Origin: Megascapheus bottae
Lineage: Eukaryota > Chordata > Mammalia > Rodentia > Geomyidae
NCBI GenBank assembly: GCA_024803745.1
Contig: JANJXV010000129.1
Coordinates: 310,001 to 374,000, forward strand
DNA: 64,000 nt
Direction: 5' to 3'
In this document: positions 1 to 12,700 of the stretch, piece by piece
Layout of the letters: each line of letters starts with the position of its first letter
Numbering within the stretch: position 1 is the stretch's first letter
Position numbers and translations under genes: made by a program
Notes under the pieces: model-generated
What the model was told of the DNA's origin: nothing
Databases searched by the model: none
The model's input: only the letters and a program-made list of their open reading frames with translations

Positions 1-1759
1 CAATGGAGGTGTGTGAAATCTTAGAATGGAGGTTTGTGAAGTCAAAAATGGAGGTATGTGAAGTCATAGAATGGAGGTGTGTGAAGTCATATAATGGATT
101 TTTATGAAATAAGAATGAAGGTGTGTGAAGTCATAGAATGGAGGTGTGTGACGTCACAGAATGGAGTTATGTGAAGTCATAGAATGGAGCTGTGTGAAGT
201 CAGAATGGAGGTGTGTGAAGTCACAGAATGGAGGTGTGTCAACTCAGAATGGAGGTGTGTGAAGTCAAGAATGGATGTGTGTGAAGTCATAGAATGGAGG
301 TGTGTGAAGTCATAGAATGGAGGTGTGTGAAGTCAGAATGGAGGTGTGTGAAGTCACAGAATTGAGGTGTGTGAACACAGAATGCAGGTGTGTGAATCAC
401 AGAATGGAGGTGTGTGAAGTCATAGAATGGATGTTTGTGAAGTAAGAATGAAGGTGTGTGAAGTCATAGAATAGAGGTGTGTGAAGTCAAAGAATGGAGG
501 TGTGTGAAGTCACAGAATGGAGGTGTGTGAAGTCACACAATGGAGGTGTGTGAAGTCTCGAATGGAGGTGTGCGGTCATAGAAGGGAGGTGGGTGAAGTC
601 ATAGAAAGGAGGTGTGGGAAGTCATAGAATGGAGGAGTGTGAAGTCATACAGTGGAGGTGACTGAAGACACAGATTCGAGGTCTGTGAAGTCATAGAATG
701 GAGGTGTGTAAAGTCAAAATGGAGGTGTGTGAAGTCATAGAATGGAGATTTGTGAATTCATAGAATGGAGGTGTGTGACGTCACAATTGAAGTGTGTGAA
801 GTCATAAAATGGAGGTGTGTGAAGTCACAGAATGGAGGTGTGTGAACTCAGAATGGAGGTGTGTGAAGTCATAGATGGAGGTGTGTGAAGTCATAGTATG
901 GAGGTGTGTGAAATCATAGAATGGATTTTTGTGAAGTCACACAATGGAGCTGTGTGAAGTCAGAATGGAGGTGTGTGAAGTCATAGAATGGAGGTGTGTG
1001 AAGTCAGAATGGTGGTATGTGAAATCATAGAATCAAGGTGTGTGAAGTCACAATGGAGGTGTGTGAAGTCATAGAATGGAGGTGTGGAAATCATAGAATG
1101 GAGTTTTGTGAAGTCACACAATGGAGCTCTGTGAAGTCAGAATGGAGGTGTGTGAAGTCACAGAATGAAGGTGTGTGAATCACAGAATGGAGGTATGTGA
1201 ACTCAGAATGAAGGTGGGTGAAGTCACAGAATGGAGGTGTGTGAAGTCATAGAATGGAGGTGTGTGAAGTCACAGAATGGAGGTGTGTGAATTCATAGAA
1301 TGGAGGTGTGTGAAGTCATAGAATGGAGGTGTGTGAAGTCATAGAATGGAGTTGTGTGAATTCATAGAATGGAGGTGTGTGAAGTCACAGAATGGAGGTT
1401 TGTGTACTCCAAATGGAGGTGTTCGAAGTCAAAGAATGGAGGTGTGTGAAGTCATAGAATGGAAGTGTGTGAAGTCATAGAATGGAGGTGTGTGATGTCA
1501 GAATGGACATGTGTGAAGTCACAGAATTGAGGTGTGTGAACCCAGAATGGAGGTGTGTGAAGTCACAGAATGGAGGTGTGTGAAGTCAAAATGGAGGTGT
1601 GTGAACTCATAGAATGGAGGTGTGTGAACTCATAGAATTGAGGTGTGTGAAGTCATGGAATTGAGGTGTTTGAAGTCATGGAATGGAGGTGTGTGAAGTC
1701 CAAGAATGGAGGTGTGTGAAGTCAAAGAATGAAGGTGTGTGAACTCACAGAATGGAGGT

Positions 1760-2077
1760 TGCCGGGGCCAACCGGCGGCAAACCAGGGTTCGCAGATTGG
1801 GGTTCCTGAAATCGGGGGCAAGGACTAGCAAGAAAGAGAATAGAGACAGACACAGCGGGTCCGGGATGTCCGCAGTCCAGGTAAAGACTGCCGAGACTGC
1901 CTGTTTATTTTCCACTCCCCCTTCTTCCCTCCTCCTGACCCAGGAACCTCCAGGTGTTACATTCATATGGTAATTCTCAGGTCATTTACATAGAATAGGG
2001 CCAGAAAGCAATAAGACAATAAAGCCATCGTCTGATGCAAGCCAAGGTACAGATTGATTCCACTCTGGCTCACAACA
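1760..2077 (-). mobile_element. ERV2/ERVK-like solo LTR inside satellite (copy 1)
   Basis: A 318-bp non-satellite block begins TG and ends CA and is flanked on both sides by GGAGGT (1,754-1,759 and 2,078-2,083), which fits the 6-bp target duplication of ERVK-class elements. Read on the minus strand it starts TGTTGTGAGCC and ends GGCCCCGGCA. An AATAAA lies at 1,904-1,909 (complement) and could be the polyadenylation signal or a TATA-like box. No gag, pol or env and no primer-binding site lie beside it, so it is a solo LTR. Orientation and family are inferred from the termini and the AATAAA; a database match could change the family name. Confidence 0.75.
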
Positions 2078-5000
2078 GGAGGTGTGTGAAGTCACAGAAT
2101 TGAAGTGTGTGAAGTCAAAATGGAGGTGTGTGAAGTCACAGAATGGAGGTCTGTGAAGACACAGAATTGAGGTGTGTGAAGTCAGAATGGAGGTGTGTGA
2201 AGTCAGAATGGAGGTGTGTGAAGTCAGAGAATGTAAGTGTGTGAAGTCATAGAATGGAGGTGTGTGAAAACATAGAATGGAGGTGTGTGAAGTCAGAATG
2301 GAGGTGTGTGAAGTCACAGAATTGAGGTGTGTGAATTCACAGAATAGAGGTGTGTGAAGTCAGAATGCAGGTGTGAAGTCACAGACGGGAGGTGTGTGAA
2401 GTCACAGAATGGATGTTTGTGAAGTAAGAATGAAGGTGTTTGAAATCACAGAATGGAGGTGTGTGACCTCACAGAATGGAGGTGTGTGAAGTTATAGAAT
2501 GGAGGTTTGTGAAGTCATAGAATTGAGGTGTGTGAAGTCATACAATGAAGGTGTGTGAAGTCAGAATGGAGGTGTGTGAAGTCACAGAATGGAGGTGTGT
2601 GAACTCAGAATGGAGGTGTGTGAAGTCAAAGATGGAGGTGTGTGAAGACATAATATGGAGGTGTGTGGAATCATAAAATGGAGTTTTGTGCAGTCACAGA
2701 ATGGAGCTGTGTGAAGTCAGAATGGAGTTGTGTGAACTCATAGAATGGAGGTGTGTGAAGTCACAATGGAGGTGTGTGAAATCTTAGAATGGAGGTGTGT
2801 GAAGTCAAAAAATGGAGGTGTGTGAAGTCATAGAATGGAGGTGTGTGAAGTCATAGAATGGACTTTTGTGAAATAAGAATGAAGGTGTGTGAAGTCATAC
2901 AATGGAGGTGTGTGAAGTCACAGAATGGAGTTGTGTGAAGTCATAGAATGGAGCTGTGTGAAGTCAGACTGGAGGTGTGTGAAGTCACAGAATGGAGGTG
3001 TGTCAACTCAGAATGGAGGTGTGTGAAGTCACAGAATGGATATGTGTGAAGTCATAGAATGGAGGTGTGTGAAGTCATAGAATGGAAGTGTGTGAAATAA
3101 TAGAATGGAGGTGTGGGAAGTCACAGAATTGAGGTGTGTGAAGTCAGAATGGAGGTGTGTGAAGTCAGAATGGAGGTGAGTGAAGTCATACAATGGAGAT
3201 GTGTGAAGTCATAGAATGGAGGTCTGTGAACTCAGAATGGAGGTTTGTGAAGTCATAGAATGGAGGTGTGTGAACTCAGAATGGAGGTGTGTGAAGTTAC
3301 AGAATGGAGGTGTGTGAAGTCATAGAATGGAGGTTTGTGAAATCACAGAATGGAGGTGTGTGAATTCATAGAATGGAGGTGTGAAGTCATAGGATCCAGG
3401 TGTGTGAAGTCACAGAATGGAGGTGTGTGAAGTCACAGAATGGAGGTGTGTGAAGTCACAGAATGTAGGTGTGTGAACACAGAATGTAGGTGTGTGAAGC
3501 CACAGAAAGGAGGTGTGTGAAGTCATAGAATGGAAGTGTGTGAAGCCATAGAAAGGAGGTGTGTGAACTCAGTATGGAGGTGTGTGAAGTCACAGAATGG
3601 AGTTTTGTGAAGTCATAGAATGGAGGTGTGTGTAGTCAGAGAATCGATGTTTCTAAAGTAAGTATGAAGGTGTGTGAAGTCAAAGAATGGAGGTGTGTGA
3701 AGTCATAGAAGGGACGTATGTGAAGTCACAGAATGGAGGTGCGTGAAGTCAGAATGGAGGTGTGAAGTCATAGATTGAGGTTGGGTGAAGTCATAGAAAG
3801 GAGGTGTGGGAAGTCATAGAATGGAGGAGTGTGAAGTCATTGAGTGGAGGTGAGTGAAGTCACAGATTCGAGGTCTGTGAAGTCATATAATGTAGGTGTG
3901 TGAAGTCAGAATGCAGATGTGTGAAGTCATAGAATGGAGATGTGTGAACTCATAGAATGGAGGTGTGTGACGTCGTAATGGAAGTGTGTGAAGTCACAGA
4001 ATGGAGGTGTGTGAAGTCATACAATGGAGGTGTGCAAAGTCAGAATGGATGTGTGTGAATTCACAGAATGGAGGTGTGTGAACTCAGAACGGAGTTGTGT
4101 GAAGTCATAGATGGAGGTGTGTGAAGTCATAGTATGGAGGTGTGTCAAATCATAGAATGGAGTTTTGTGAAGTCACAGAAGGGAGCTGTGTGAAGTCAGA
4201 AAGCAGGTGTGTGAAGTCATAGAATGGAGTTGTGTGAAGTCAGAATGGAGGTGTGTGAAATTATAGAATTGAGGTGTGTGAAGTCACAAAATGGAGGTGT
4301 GTGAATTCATAGAATGGAGGTGTATGAAATCATAAAATGGAAGTGTTTGAAGTCACAGAATGGAGGTGTGTGAAGTCTTAGAATGGAGGTGTGTGAAGTC
4401 ACAGAATGGAGGTGTGTGAATTCATAGAATGGAGGTGTGTGAAATCATAAAATGGAAGTGTTTGAAGTCACAGAATGGAGGTGTGTGAAGTCAGAATGGA
4501 GGTGTGTGAAGTCATAGAATTAAGGTGTGTGAAGTCACATTGGAGGTGTGTGAACTCATAGAATGGAGGTGTGTGAAATCACAGTGGAGGTGTGTGAAGT
4601 CACAGAATGGAGGTGTGTGAAGTCATAGAAAGGAGGTGTGTGAAAACATAGAAGGGAGGTGTGTGAAGTCAGAATGGAGGTGTGTGCAGTCACAGAATTG
4701 AGGTGTGTGAATTCACAGAATAGAGGTGTGTGAAGTCAGAATGCAGGTGTGAAGTCACAGAGGGGAGGTGTGGGAAGTCACAGAATGGATGTTTGTGAAG
4801 TAAGAATGAAGTTGTTTGAAATCATAGAATGGAGGTGTGTGACGTAACAGAATGGAGGAGTGTGAAGTTATAGAATGGAGGTGTGTGAAGTCATAGAATT
4901 GAGGTGTGTGAAGTCATACAATGAAGGTGTGTGAAGTCACAGAATGGAGGTGTGTGAACTCAGAATGGAGGTGTGTGATGTCATAGATGGAGGTGTGTTC

Positions 5001-5250
5001 ACACATAGTATGGAGGTGTGTGAAGTCATAGAATGCATTTTTGTGAAATAAGAATGAAGGTGTGTGAAGTCATAGAATGGAGGTGTGTGACGTCACAGAA
5101 TGGAGTTGTGTGAAGTCAGAATGGAGTTGTGTGAACTCATAGAATGGAGGTGTGTGAAGTCACAATGGAGGTGTGTGAAATCTTAGAATGGAGGTGTGTG
5201 AAGTCAAAAATGGAGGTGTGTGAAGTCATAGAATGGAGGTGTGTGAAGTC

Positions 5251-8200
5251 ATATAATGGATTTTTATGAAATAAGAATGAAGGTGTGTGAAGTCATAGAA
5301 TGGAGGTGTGTGACGTCACAGAATGGAGTTGTGTGAAGTCATAGAATGGAGCTGTGTGAAGTCAGAATGGAGGTGTGTGAAGTCACAGAATGGAGGTGTG
5401 TCAACTCAGAATGGAGGTGTGTGAAGTCACAGAATGGATGTGTGTGAAGTCATAGAATGGAGGTGTGTGAAGTCATAGAATGGAGGTGTGTGATGTCAGA
5501 ATGGAGGTGTGTGAAGTCACAGAATTAAGGTGTGTGAACACAGAATGCAGGTGTGTGAATCACAGAATGGAGGTGTGTGAAATCATAGAATGGAGGTGTG
5601 TGAAGTCATAGAATGGATGTTTGTGAAGTAAGAATGAAGGTGTGTGAAGTCATAGAATAGAGGTGTGTGAAGTCAAAAGTGGAGGTGTGTGAAGTCACAG
5701 AATGGAGGTGTGTGAAGTCACACAATGGAGGTGTGTGAAGTCTCGAATGGAGGTGTGCGGTCATAGAAGGGAGGTTGGTGAAGTCATAGAAAGGAGGTGT
5801 GAAAGTCATAGAATGGAGGAGTGTGAAGTCATACAGTGGAGGTGACTGAAGACACAGATTCGAGGTCTGTGAAGTCATAGAATGGAGGTGTGTGAAGTCA
5901 GAATGGAGGTGTGTGAAGTCATAGAATGCAGATTTGTGAATTCATAGAATGGAGGTGTATGACGTCACAATTGAAGTGTGTGAAGTCATAAAATGGAGGT
6001 GTGTGAAGTCACAGAATGGAGGTGTGTGAACTCAGAATGGAGGTGTGTGAAGTCATAGATGGAGGTGTGTGAAGTCATAGTATGGAGGTGTGTGAAATCA
6101 TAGAATGGATTTTTGTGAAGTCACACAATGGAGCTGTGTGAAGTCAGAATGGAGGTGTGTGAAGTCATAGAATGGAGGTGTGTGAAGTCAGAATGGAGGT
6201 ATGTGAAATCATAGAATCAAGGTGTGTGAAGTCACAATGGAGGTGTGTGAAGTCATAGAATGGAGGTGTGGAAATCATAGAATGGAGTTTTGTGAAGTCA
6301 CACAATGGAGCTGTGTGAAGTCAGAATGGAGGTGTGTGAAGTCACAGAATGAAGGTGTGTGAATCACAGAATGGAGGTATGTGAACTCAGAATGAAGGTG
6401 GGTGAAGTCACAGAATGGAGGTGTGTGAAGTCATAGAATGGAGGTGTGTGAAGTCACAGAATGGAGGTGTGTGAATTCATAGAATGGAGGTGTGTGAAGT
6501 CATAGAATGGAGGTGTGTGAAGTCATAGAATGGAGGTGTGTGAATTCATAGAATGGAGGTGTGTGAAGTCACAGAATGGAGGTTTGTGTACTCCAAATGG
6601 AGGTGTTCGAAGTCAAAGAATGGAGGTGTGTGAAGTCATAGAATGGAAGTGTGTGAAGTCATAGAATGGAGGTGTGTGAAGTCAGAATGGACATGTGTGA
6701 AGTCACAGAATTGAGGTGTGTGAACCCAGAATGGAGGTGTGTGAAGTCACAGAATGGAGGTTTGTGAAGTCATACAATGAAGGTGTGTGAAGTCATAGAA
6801 TGGAGGTGTGTGAAGTCAAAATGGAGGTGTGTGAACTCATAGAATGGAGGTGTGTGAACTCATAGAATTGAGGTGTGTGAAGTCATGGAATTGAGGTGTG
6901 TGAAGTCATGGAATGGAGGTGTGTGAAGTCCAAGAATGGAGGTGTGTGAATTCAAAGAATGGAGGTGTGTGAACTCACAGAATGGAGGTTGCCGGGGCCA
7001 ACCGGCGGCAAACCAGGGTTCGCAGATTGGGGTTCCTGAAATCGGGGGCAAGGACTAGCAAGAAAGAGAAGAGACACAGACACAGCGGGTCCGGGATGTC
7101 CGCAGTCCAGGTAAAGACTGCCGAGACTGCCTGTTTATTTTCCACTCCCCCTTCTTCCCTCCTCATGACCCAGGAACCTCCAGGTGTTACATTCATATGG
7201 TAATTCTCAGGTCATTTACATAGAATAGGGCCAGAAAGCAATAAGACAATAAAGCCATCGTCTGATGCAAGCCAAGGTACAGATTGATTCTACTCTGGCT
7301 CACAACAGGAGGTGTGTGAAGTCACAGAATTGAAGTGTGTGAAGTCAAAATGGAGGTGTGTGAAGTCACAGAATGGAGGTCTGTGAAGACACAGAATTGA
7401 GGTGTGTGAAGTCAGAATGTAGGTGTGTGAAGTCAGAATGGAGGTGTGTGAAGTCAGAGAATGTAAGTGTGTGAAGTCATAGAATGGAGGTGTGTGAAAA
7501 CATAGAATGGAGGTGTGTGAAGTCAGAATGGAGGTGTGTGAAGTCACAGAATTGAGGTGTGTGAATTCACAGAATAGAGGTGTGTGAAGTCAGAATGCAG
7601 GTGTGAAGTCACAGACGGGAGGTGTGTGAAGTCACAGAATGGATGTTTGTGAAGTAAGAATGAAGGTGTTTGAAATCACAGAATGGAGGTGTGTGACCTC
7701 ACAGAATGGAGGTGTGTGAAGTTATACAATGGAGGTGTGTGAAGTCATAGAATTGAGGTGTGTGAAGTCATACAATGAAGGTGTGTGAAGTCAGAATGGA
7801 CTTGTGTGAAGTCACAGAATGGAGGTGTGTGAACTCAGAATGGAGGTGTGTGAAGTCAACGATGGAGGTGTGTGAAGACATAATATGGAGGTGTGTGGAA
7901 TCATAGAATGGAGTTTTGTGCAGTCACAGAATGGAGCTGTGTGAAGTCAGAATGGAGTTGTGTGAACTCATAGAATGGAGGTGTGTGAAGTCACAATGGA
8001 GGTGTGTGAAATCTTAGAATGGAGGTGTGTGAAGTCAAAAAATGGAGGTGTGTGAAGTCATAGAATGGAGGTGTGTGAAGTCATAGAATGGACTATTGTG
8101 AAATAAGAATGAAGGTGTGTGAAGTCATACAATGGAGGTGTGTGACGTCACAGAATGGAGTTGTGTGAAGTCATAGAATGGAGCTGTGTGAAATCAGAAT

Positions 8201-9713
8201 GGAGGTGTGTGAAGTCACAGAATGGAGGTGTGTCAACTCAGAATGGAGGTGTGTGAAGTCACAGAATGGATATGTGTGAAGTCATAGAATGGAGGTGTGT
8301 GAAGTCATAGAATGGAGGTGTGTGAAGTCAGAATGGAGGTGTGTGAAGTCAGAATGGAGGCGTGTGAAGTCACAGAATTGAGGTGTGTGAACACAGAATG
8401 CAGGTGTGTGAATCACAGAATGGAGGTGTGTGAAATCATAGAATGGAGGTGTGTGAAGTCATAGATTGGATGTTTGTGAAGTAAGAATGAAGGTGTGTGA
8501 AGTCATAGAATAGCGGTGTGTGAAGTCAAAGAATGGAGGTGTGTGAAGTCACAGAATGGAGGTGTGTGAAGTCACACAATGGAGGTGTGTGAAGTCTCGA
8601 ATGGAGGTGTGCGGTTATAGAAGGGAGGTGGGTGAAGTAATAGAAAGGAGGTGTGGGAAGTCATAGAATGGAGGAGTGTGAAGTCATACAGTGGAGGTGA
8701 CTGAAGACACAGATTCGAGGTCTGTGAAGTCATAGAATGGAGATGTGTAAAGTCAGAATGTAGGTGTGTGAAGTCATAAAATGGAGATTTGTGAATTCAT
8801 AGAATGGAGGTGTGTGACGTCACAGTTGAAGAGTGTGAAGTTATAAAATGGAGGTGTGTGAAGTCACAGAATGGAGGTGTGTGAAGTCATACAATGGAGG
8901 TGAGTGAAGTCAGAATGGAGGGGTGTGAAGTCACAGAATGGAGGTGTGTGAACTCAGAATGGAGGTGTGTGAAGTCATAGAATGGAGGTGTGTGAAGTCA
9001 GAATGGAGGTATGTGAAATCATAGAATCAAGTTGTGTGAAGTCACAATGGAGGTGTGTGAAGTCATAGAATGGAGGTGTGTGAAATCATAGAATGGAGTT
9101 TTGTGAAGTCACACAATGGAGCTGTGTGAAGTCAGAATGGAGGTGTGTGAACTCATAGAATGAAGGTGTGTGAATTCACAGAATACAGGGGTGTGAAGTC
9201 AGAATGCAGGTGTGAAGTCACAGAAGGGAGGTGTGTGAAGTCACAGAATGGATGTTTGTGAAGTAAGAATGAAGGTGTTTGAAATCACAGAATGGAGGTT
9301 TGTGACCTCACAGAATGGAGGTGTGTGAAGTTATAGAATGGAGGTGTGTGAAGTCATAGAATTGAGGTGTGTGAAGTCATACAATGAAGGTGTGTGAAGT
9401 CAGAATGGAGGTGTTCGAAGTCAAAGAATGGAGGTGTGTGAAGTCACAGAATGGAGGTTTGTGTACTCCAAATGGAGGTGTTCGAAGTCAAAGAATGGAG
9501 GTGTGTGAAGTCATAGAATGGAAGTGTGTGAACTCATAGAATGGAGGTGTGTGAAGTCAGAATGGACATGTGTGAAGTCACAGAATTGAGGTGTGTGAAC
9601 CCAGAATGGAGGTGTGTGAAGTCACAGAATGGAGGCGTGTGAAGTCAAAATGGAGGTGTGTGAACTCATAGAATTGAGCTTTGTGAACTCATAGAATTGA
9701 GGTGTGTGAAGTC
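5251..9713 (+). repeat. Higher-order module, tandem copy I (about 4.46 kb)
   Basis: The order of variant units, including the LTR, the GATTCGAGG marker units and the TTTTTATGAAATAAG unit, is repeated at 9,714-14,287. The first bases after the junction (ATATAATGGA at 5,251 and 9,714) are 4,463 bp apart. Copy I lacks about 112 bp present in copy II near 13,440. Confidence 0.85.
6990..7307 (-). mobile_element. ERV2/ERVK-like solo LTR inside satellite (copy 2)
   Basis: Same 318-bp element with the same termini and the same GGAGGT flanks as the copy at 1,760. Diagnostic differences (CTCATGACC, GATTCTACTC, GAGACACAGACAC) are shared with the copy at 11,452, so these two descend from one amplified module. 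Confidence 0.75.
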
Positions 9714-12700
9714 ATATAATGGATTTTTATGAAATAAGAATGAAGGTGTGTGAAGTCATAGAATGGAGGTGTGTGACGTCACATAATGGAGTTGTGTGAA
9801 GTCATAGAATGGAGCTGTGTGAAGTCAGAATGGAGGTGTGTGAAGTCACAGAATGGAGGTGTGTCAACTCAGAATGGAGGTGTGTGAAGTCACAGAATGG
9901 ATGTGTGTGAAGTCATAGAATGGAGGTGTGTGAAGTCATAGAATGGAGGTGTGTGATGTCAGAATGGAGGTGTGTGAAGTCACAGAATTAAGGTGTGTGA
10001 ACACAGAATGCAGGTGTGTGAATCACAGAATGGAGGTGTGTGAAATCATAGAATGGAGGTGTGTGAAGTCATAGAATGGATGTTTGTGAAGTAAGAATGA
10101 AGGTGTGTGAAGTCATAGAATAGAGGTGTGTGAAGTCAAAAATGGAGGTGTGTGAAGTCACAGAATGGAGGTGTGTGAAGTCACACAATGGAGGTGTGTG
10201 AAGTCTCGAATGGAGGTGTGCGGTCATAGAAGGGAGGTTGGTGAAGTCATAGAAAGGAGGTGTGAAAGTCATAGAATGGAGGAGTGTGAAGTCATACAGT
10301 GGAGGTGACTGAAGACACAGATTCGAGGTCTGTGAAGTCATAGAATGGAGGTGTGTGAAGTCAGAATGGAGGTGTGTGAAGTCATAGAATGCAGATTTGT
10401 GAATTCATAGAATGGAGGTGTATGACGTCACAATTGAAGTGTGTGAAGTCATAAAATGGAGGTGTGTGAAGTCACAGAATGGAGGTGTGTGAACTCAGAA
10501 TGGAGGTGTGTGAAGTCATAGATGGAGGTGTGTGAAGTCATAGTATGGAGGTGTGTGAAATCATAGAATGGATTTTTGTGAAGTCACACAATGGAGCTGT
10601 GTGAAGTCAGAATGGAGGTGTGTGAAGTCATAGAATGGAGGTGTGTGAAGTCAGAATGGAGGTATGTGAAATCATAGAATCAAGGTGTGTGAAGTCACAA
10701 TGGAGGTGTGTGAAGTCATAGAATGGAGGTGTGGAAATCATAGAATGGAGTTTTGTGAAGTCACACAATGGAGCTGTGTGAAGTCAGAATGGAGGTGTGT
10801 GAAGTCACAGAATGAAGGTGTGTGAATCACAGAATGGAGGTATGTGAACTCAGAATGAAGGTGGGTGAAGTCACAGAATGGAGGTGTGTGAAGTCATAGA
10901 ATGGAGGTGTGTGAAGTCACAGAATGGAGGTGTGTGAATTCATAGAATGGAGGTGTGTGAAGTCATAGAATGGAGGTGTGTGAAGTCATAGAATGGAGGT
11001 GTGTGAATTCATAGAATGGAGGTGTGTGAAGTCACAGAATGGAGGTTTGTGTACTCCAAATGGAGGTGTTCGAAGTCAAAGAATGGAGGTGTGTGAAGTC
11101 ATAGAATGGAAGTGTGTGAAGTCATAGAATGGAGGTGTGTGAAGTCAGAATGGACATGTGTGAAGTCACAGAATTGAGGTGTGTGAACCCAGAATGGAGG
11201 TGTGTGAAGTCACAGAATGGAGTTTGTGAAGTCATACAATGAAGGTGTGTGAAGTCATAGAATGGAGGTGTGTGAAGTCAAAATGGAGGTGTGTGAACTC
11301 ATAGAATGGAGGTGTGTGAACTCATAGAATTGAGGTGTGTGAAGTCATGGAATTGAGGTGTGTGAAGTCATGGAATGGAGGTGTGTGAAGTCCAAGAATG
11401 GAGGTGTGTGAATTCAAAGAATGGAGGTGTGTGAACTCACAGAATGGAGGTTGCCGGGGCCAACCGGCGGCAAACCAGGGTTCGCAGATTGGGGTTCCTG
11501 AAATCGGGGGCAAGGACTAGCAAGAAAGAGAAGAGACACAGACACAGCGGGTCCGGGATGTCCGCAGTCCAGGTAAAGACTGCCGAGACTGCCTGTTTAT
11601 TTTCCACTCCCCCTTCTTCCCTCCTCATGACCCAGGAACCTCCAGGTGTTACATTCATATGGTAATTCTCAGGTCATTTACATAGAATAGGGCCAGAAAG
11701 CAATAAGACAATAAAGCCATCGTCTGATGCAAGCCAAGGTACAGATTGATTCTACTCTGGCTCACAACAGGAGGTGTGTGAAGTCACAGAATTGAAGTGT
11801 GTGAAGTCAAAATGGAGGTGTGTGAAGTCACAGAATGGAGGTCTGTGAAGACACAGAATTGAGGTGTGTGAAGTCAGAATGTAGGTGTGTGAAGTCAGAA
11901 TGGAGGTGTGTGAAGTCAGAGAATGTAAGTGTGTGAAGTCATAGAATGGAGGTGTGTGAAAACATAGAATGGAGGTGTGTGAAGTCAGAATGGAGGTGTG
12001 TGAAGTCACAGAATTGAGGTGTGTGAATTCACAGAATAGAGGTGTGTGAAGTCAGAATGCAGGTGTGAAGTCACAGACGGGAGGTGTGTGAAGTCACAGA
12101 ATGGATGTTTGTGAAGTAAGAATGAAGGTGTTTGAAATCACAGAATGGAGGTGTGTGACCTCACAGAATGGAGGTGTGTGAAGTTATACAATGGAGGTTT
12201 GTGAAGTCATAGAATTGAGGTGTGTGAAGTCATACAATGAAGGTGTGTGAAGTCAGAATGGAGGTGTGTGAAGTCACAGAATGGAGGTGTGTGAACTCAG
12301 AATGGAGGTGTGTGAAGTCAACGATGGAGGTGTGTGAAGACATAATATGGAGGTGTGTGGAATCATAGAATGGAGTTTTGTGCAGTCACAGAATGGAGCT
12401 GTGTGAAGTCAGAATGGAGTTGTGTGAACTCATAGAATGGAGGTGTGTGAAGTCACAATGGAGGTGTGTGAAATCTTAGAATGGAGGTGTGTGAAGTCAA
12501 AAAATGGAGGTGTGTGAAGTCATAGAATGGAGGTGTGTGAAGTCATAGAATGGACTATTGTGAAATAAGAATGAAGGTGTGTGAAGTCATACAATGGAGG
12601 TGTGTGACGTCACAGAATGGAGTTGTGTGAAGTCATAGAATAGAGCTGTGTGAAGTCAGAATGGAGGTGTGTGAAGTCACAGAATGGAGGTGTGTCAACT

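Noticed and set aside
1752..1973. A 73-codon plus-strand frame repeated five times, and its minus-strand partner
   Set aside because: It lies within the LTR and is copied with it. LTRs are non-coding, and the copies differ by neutral-looking changes.
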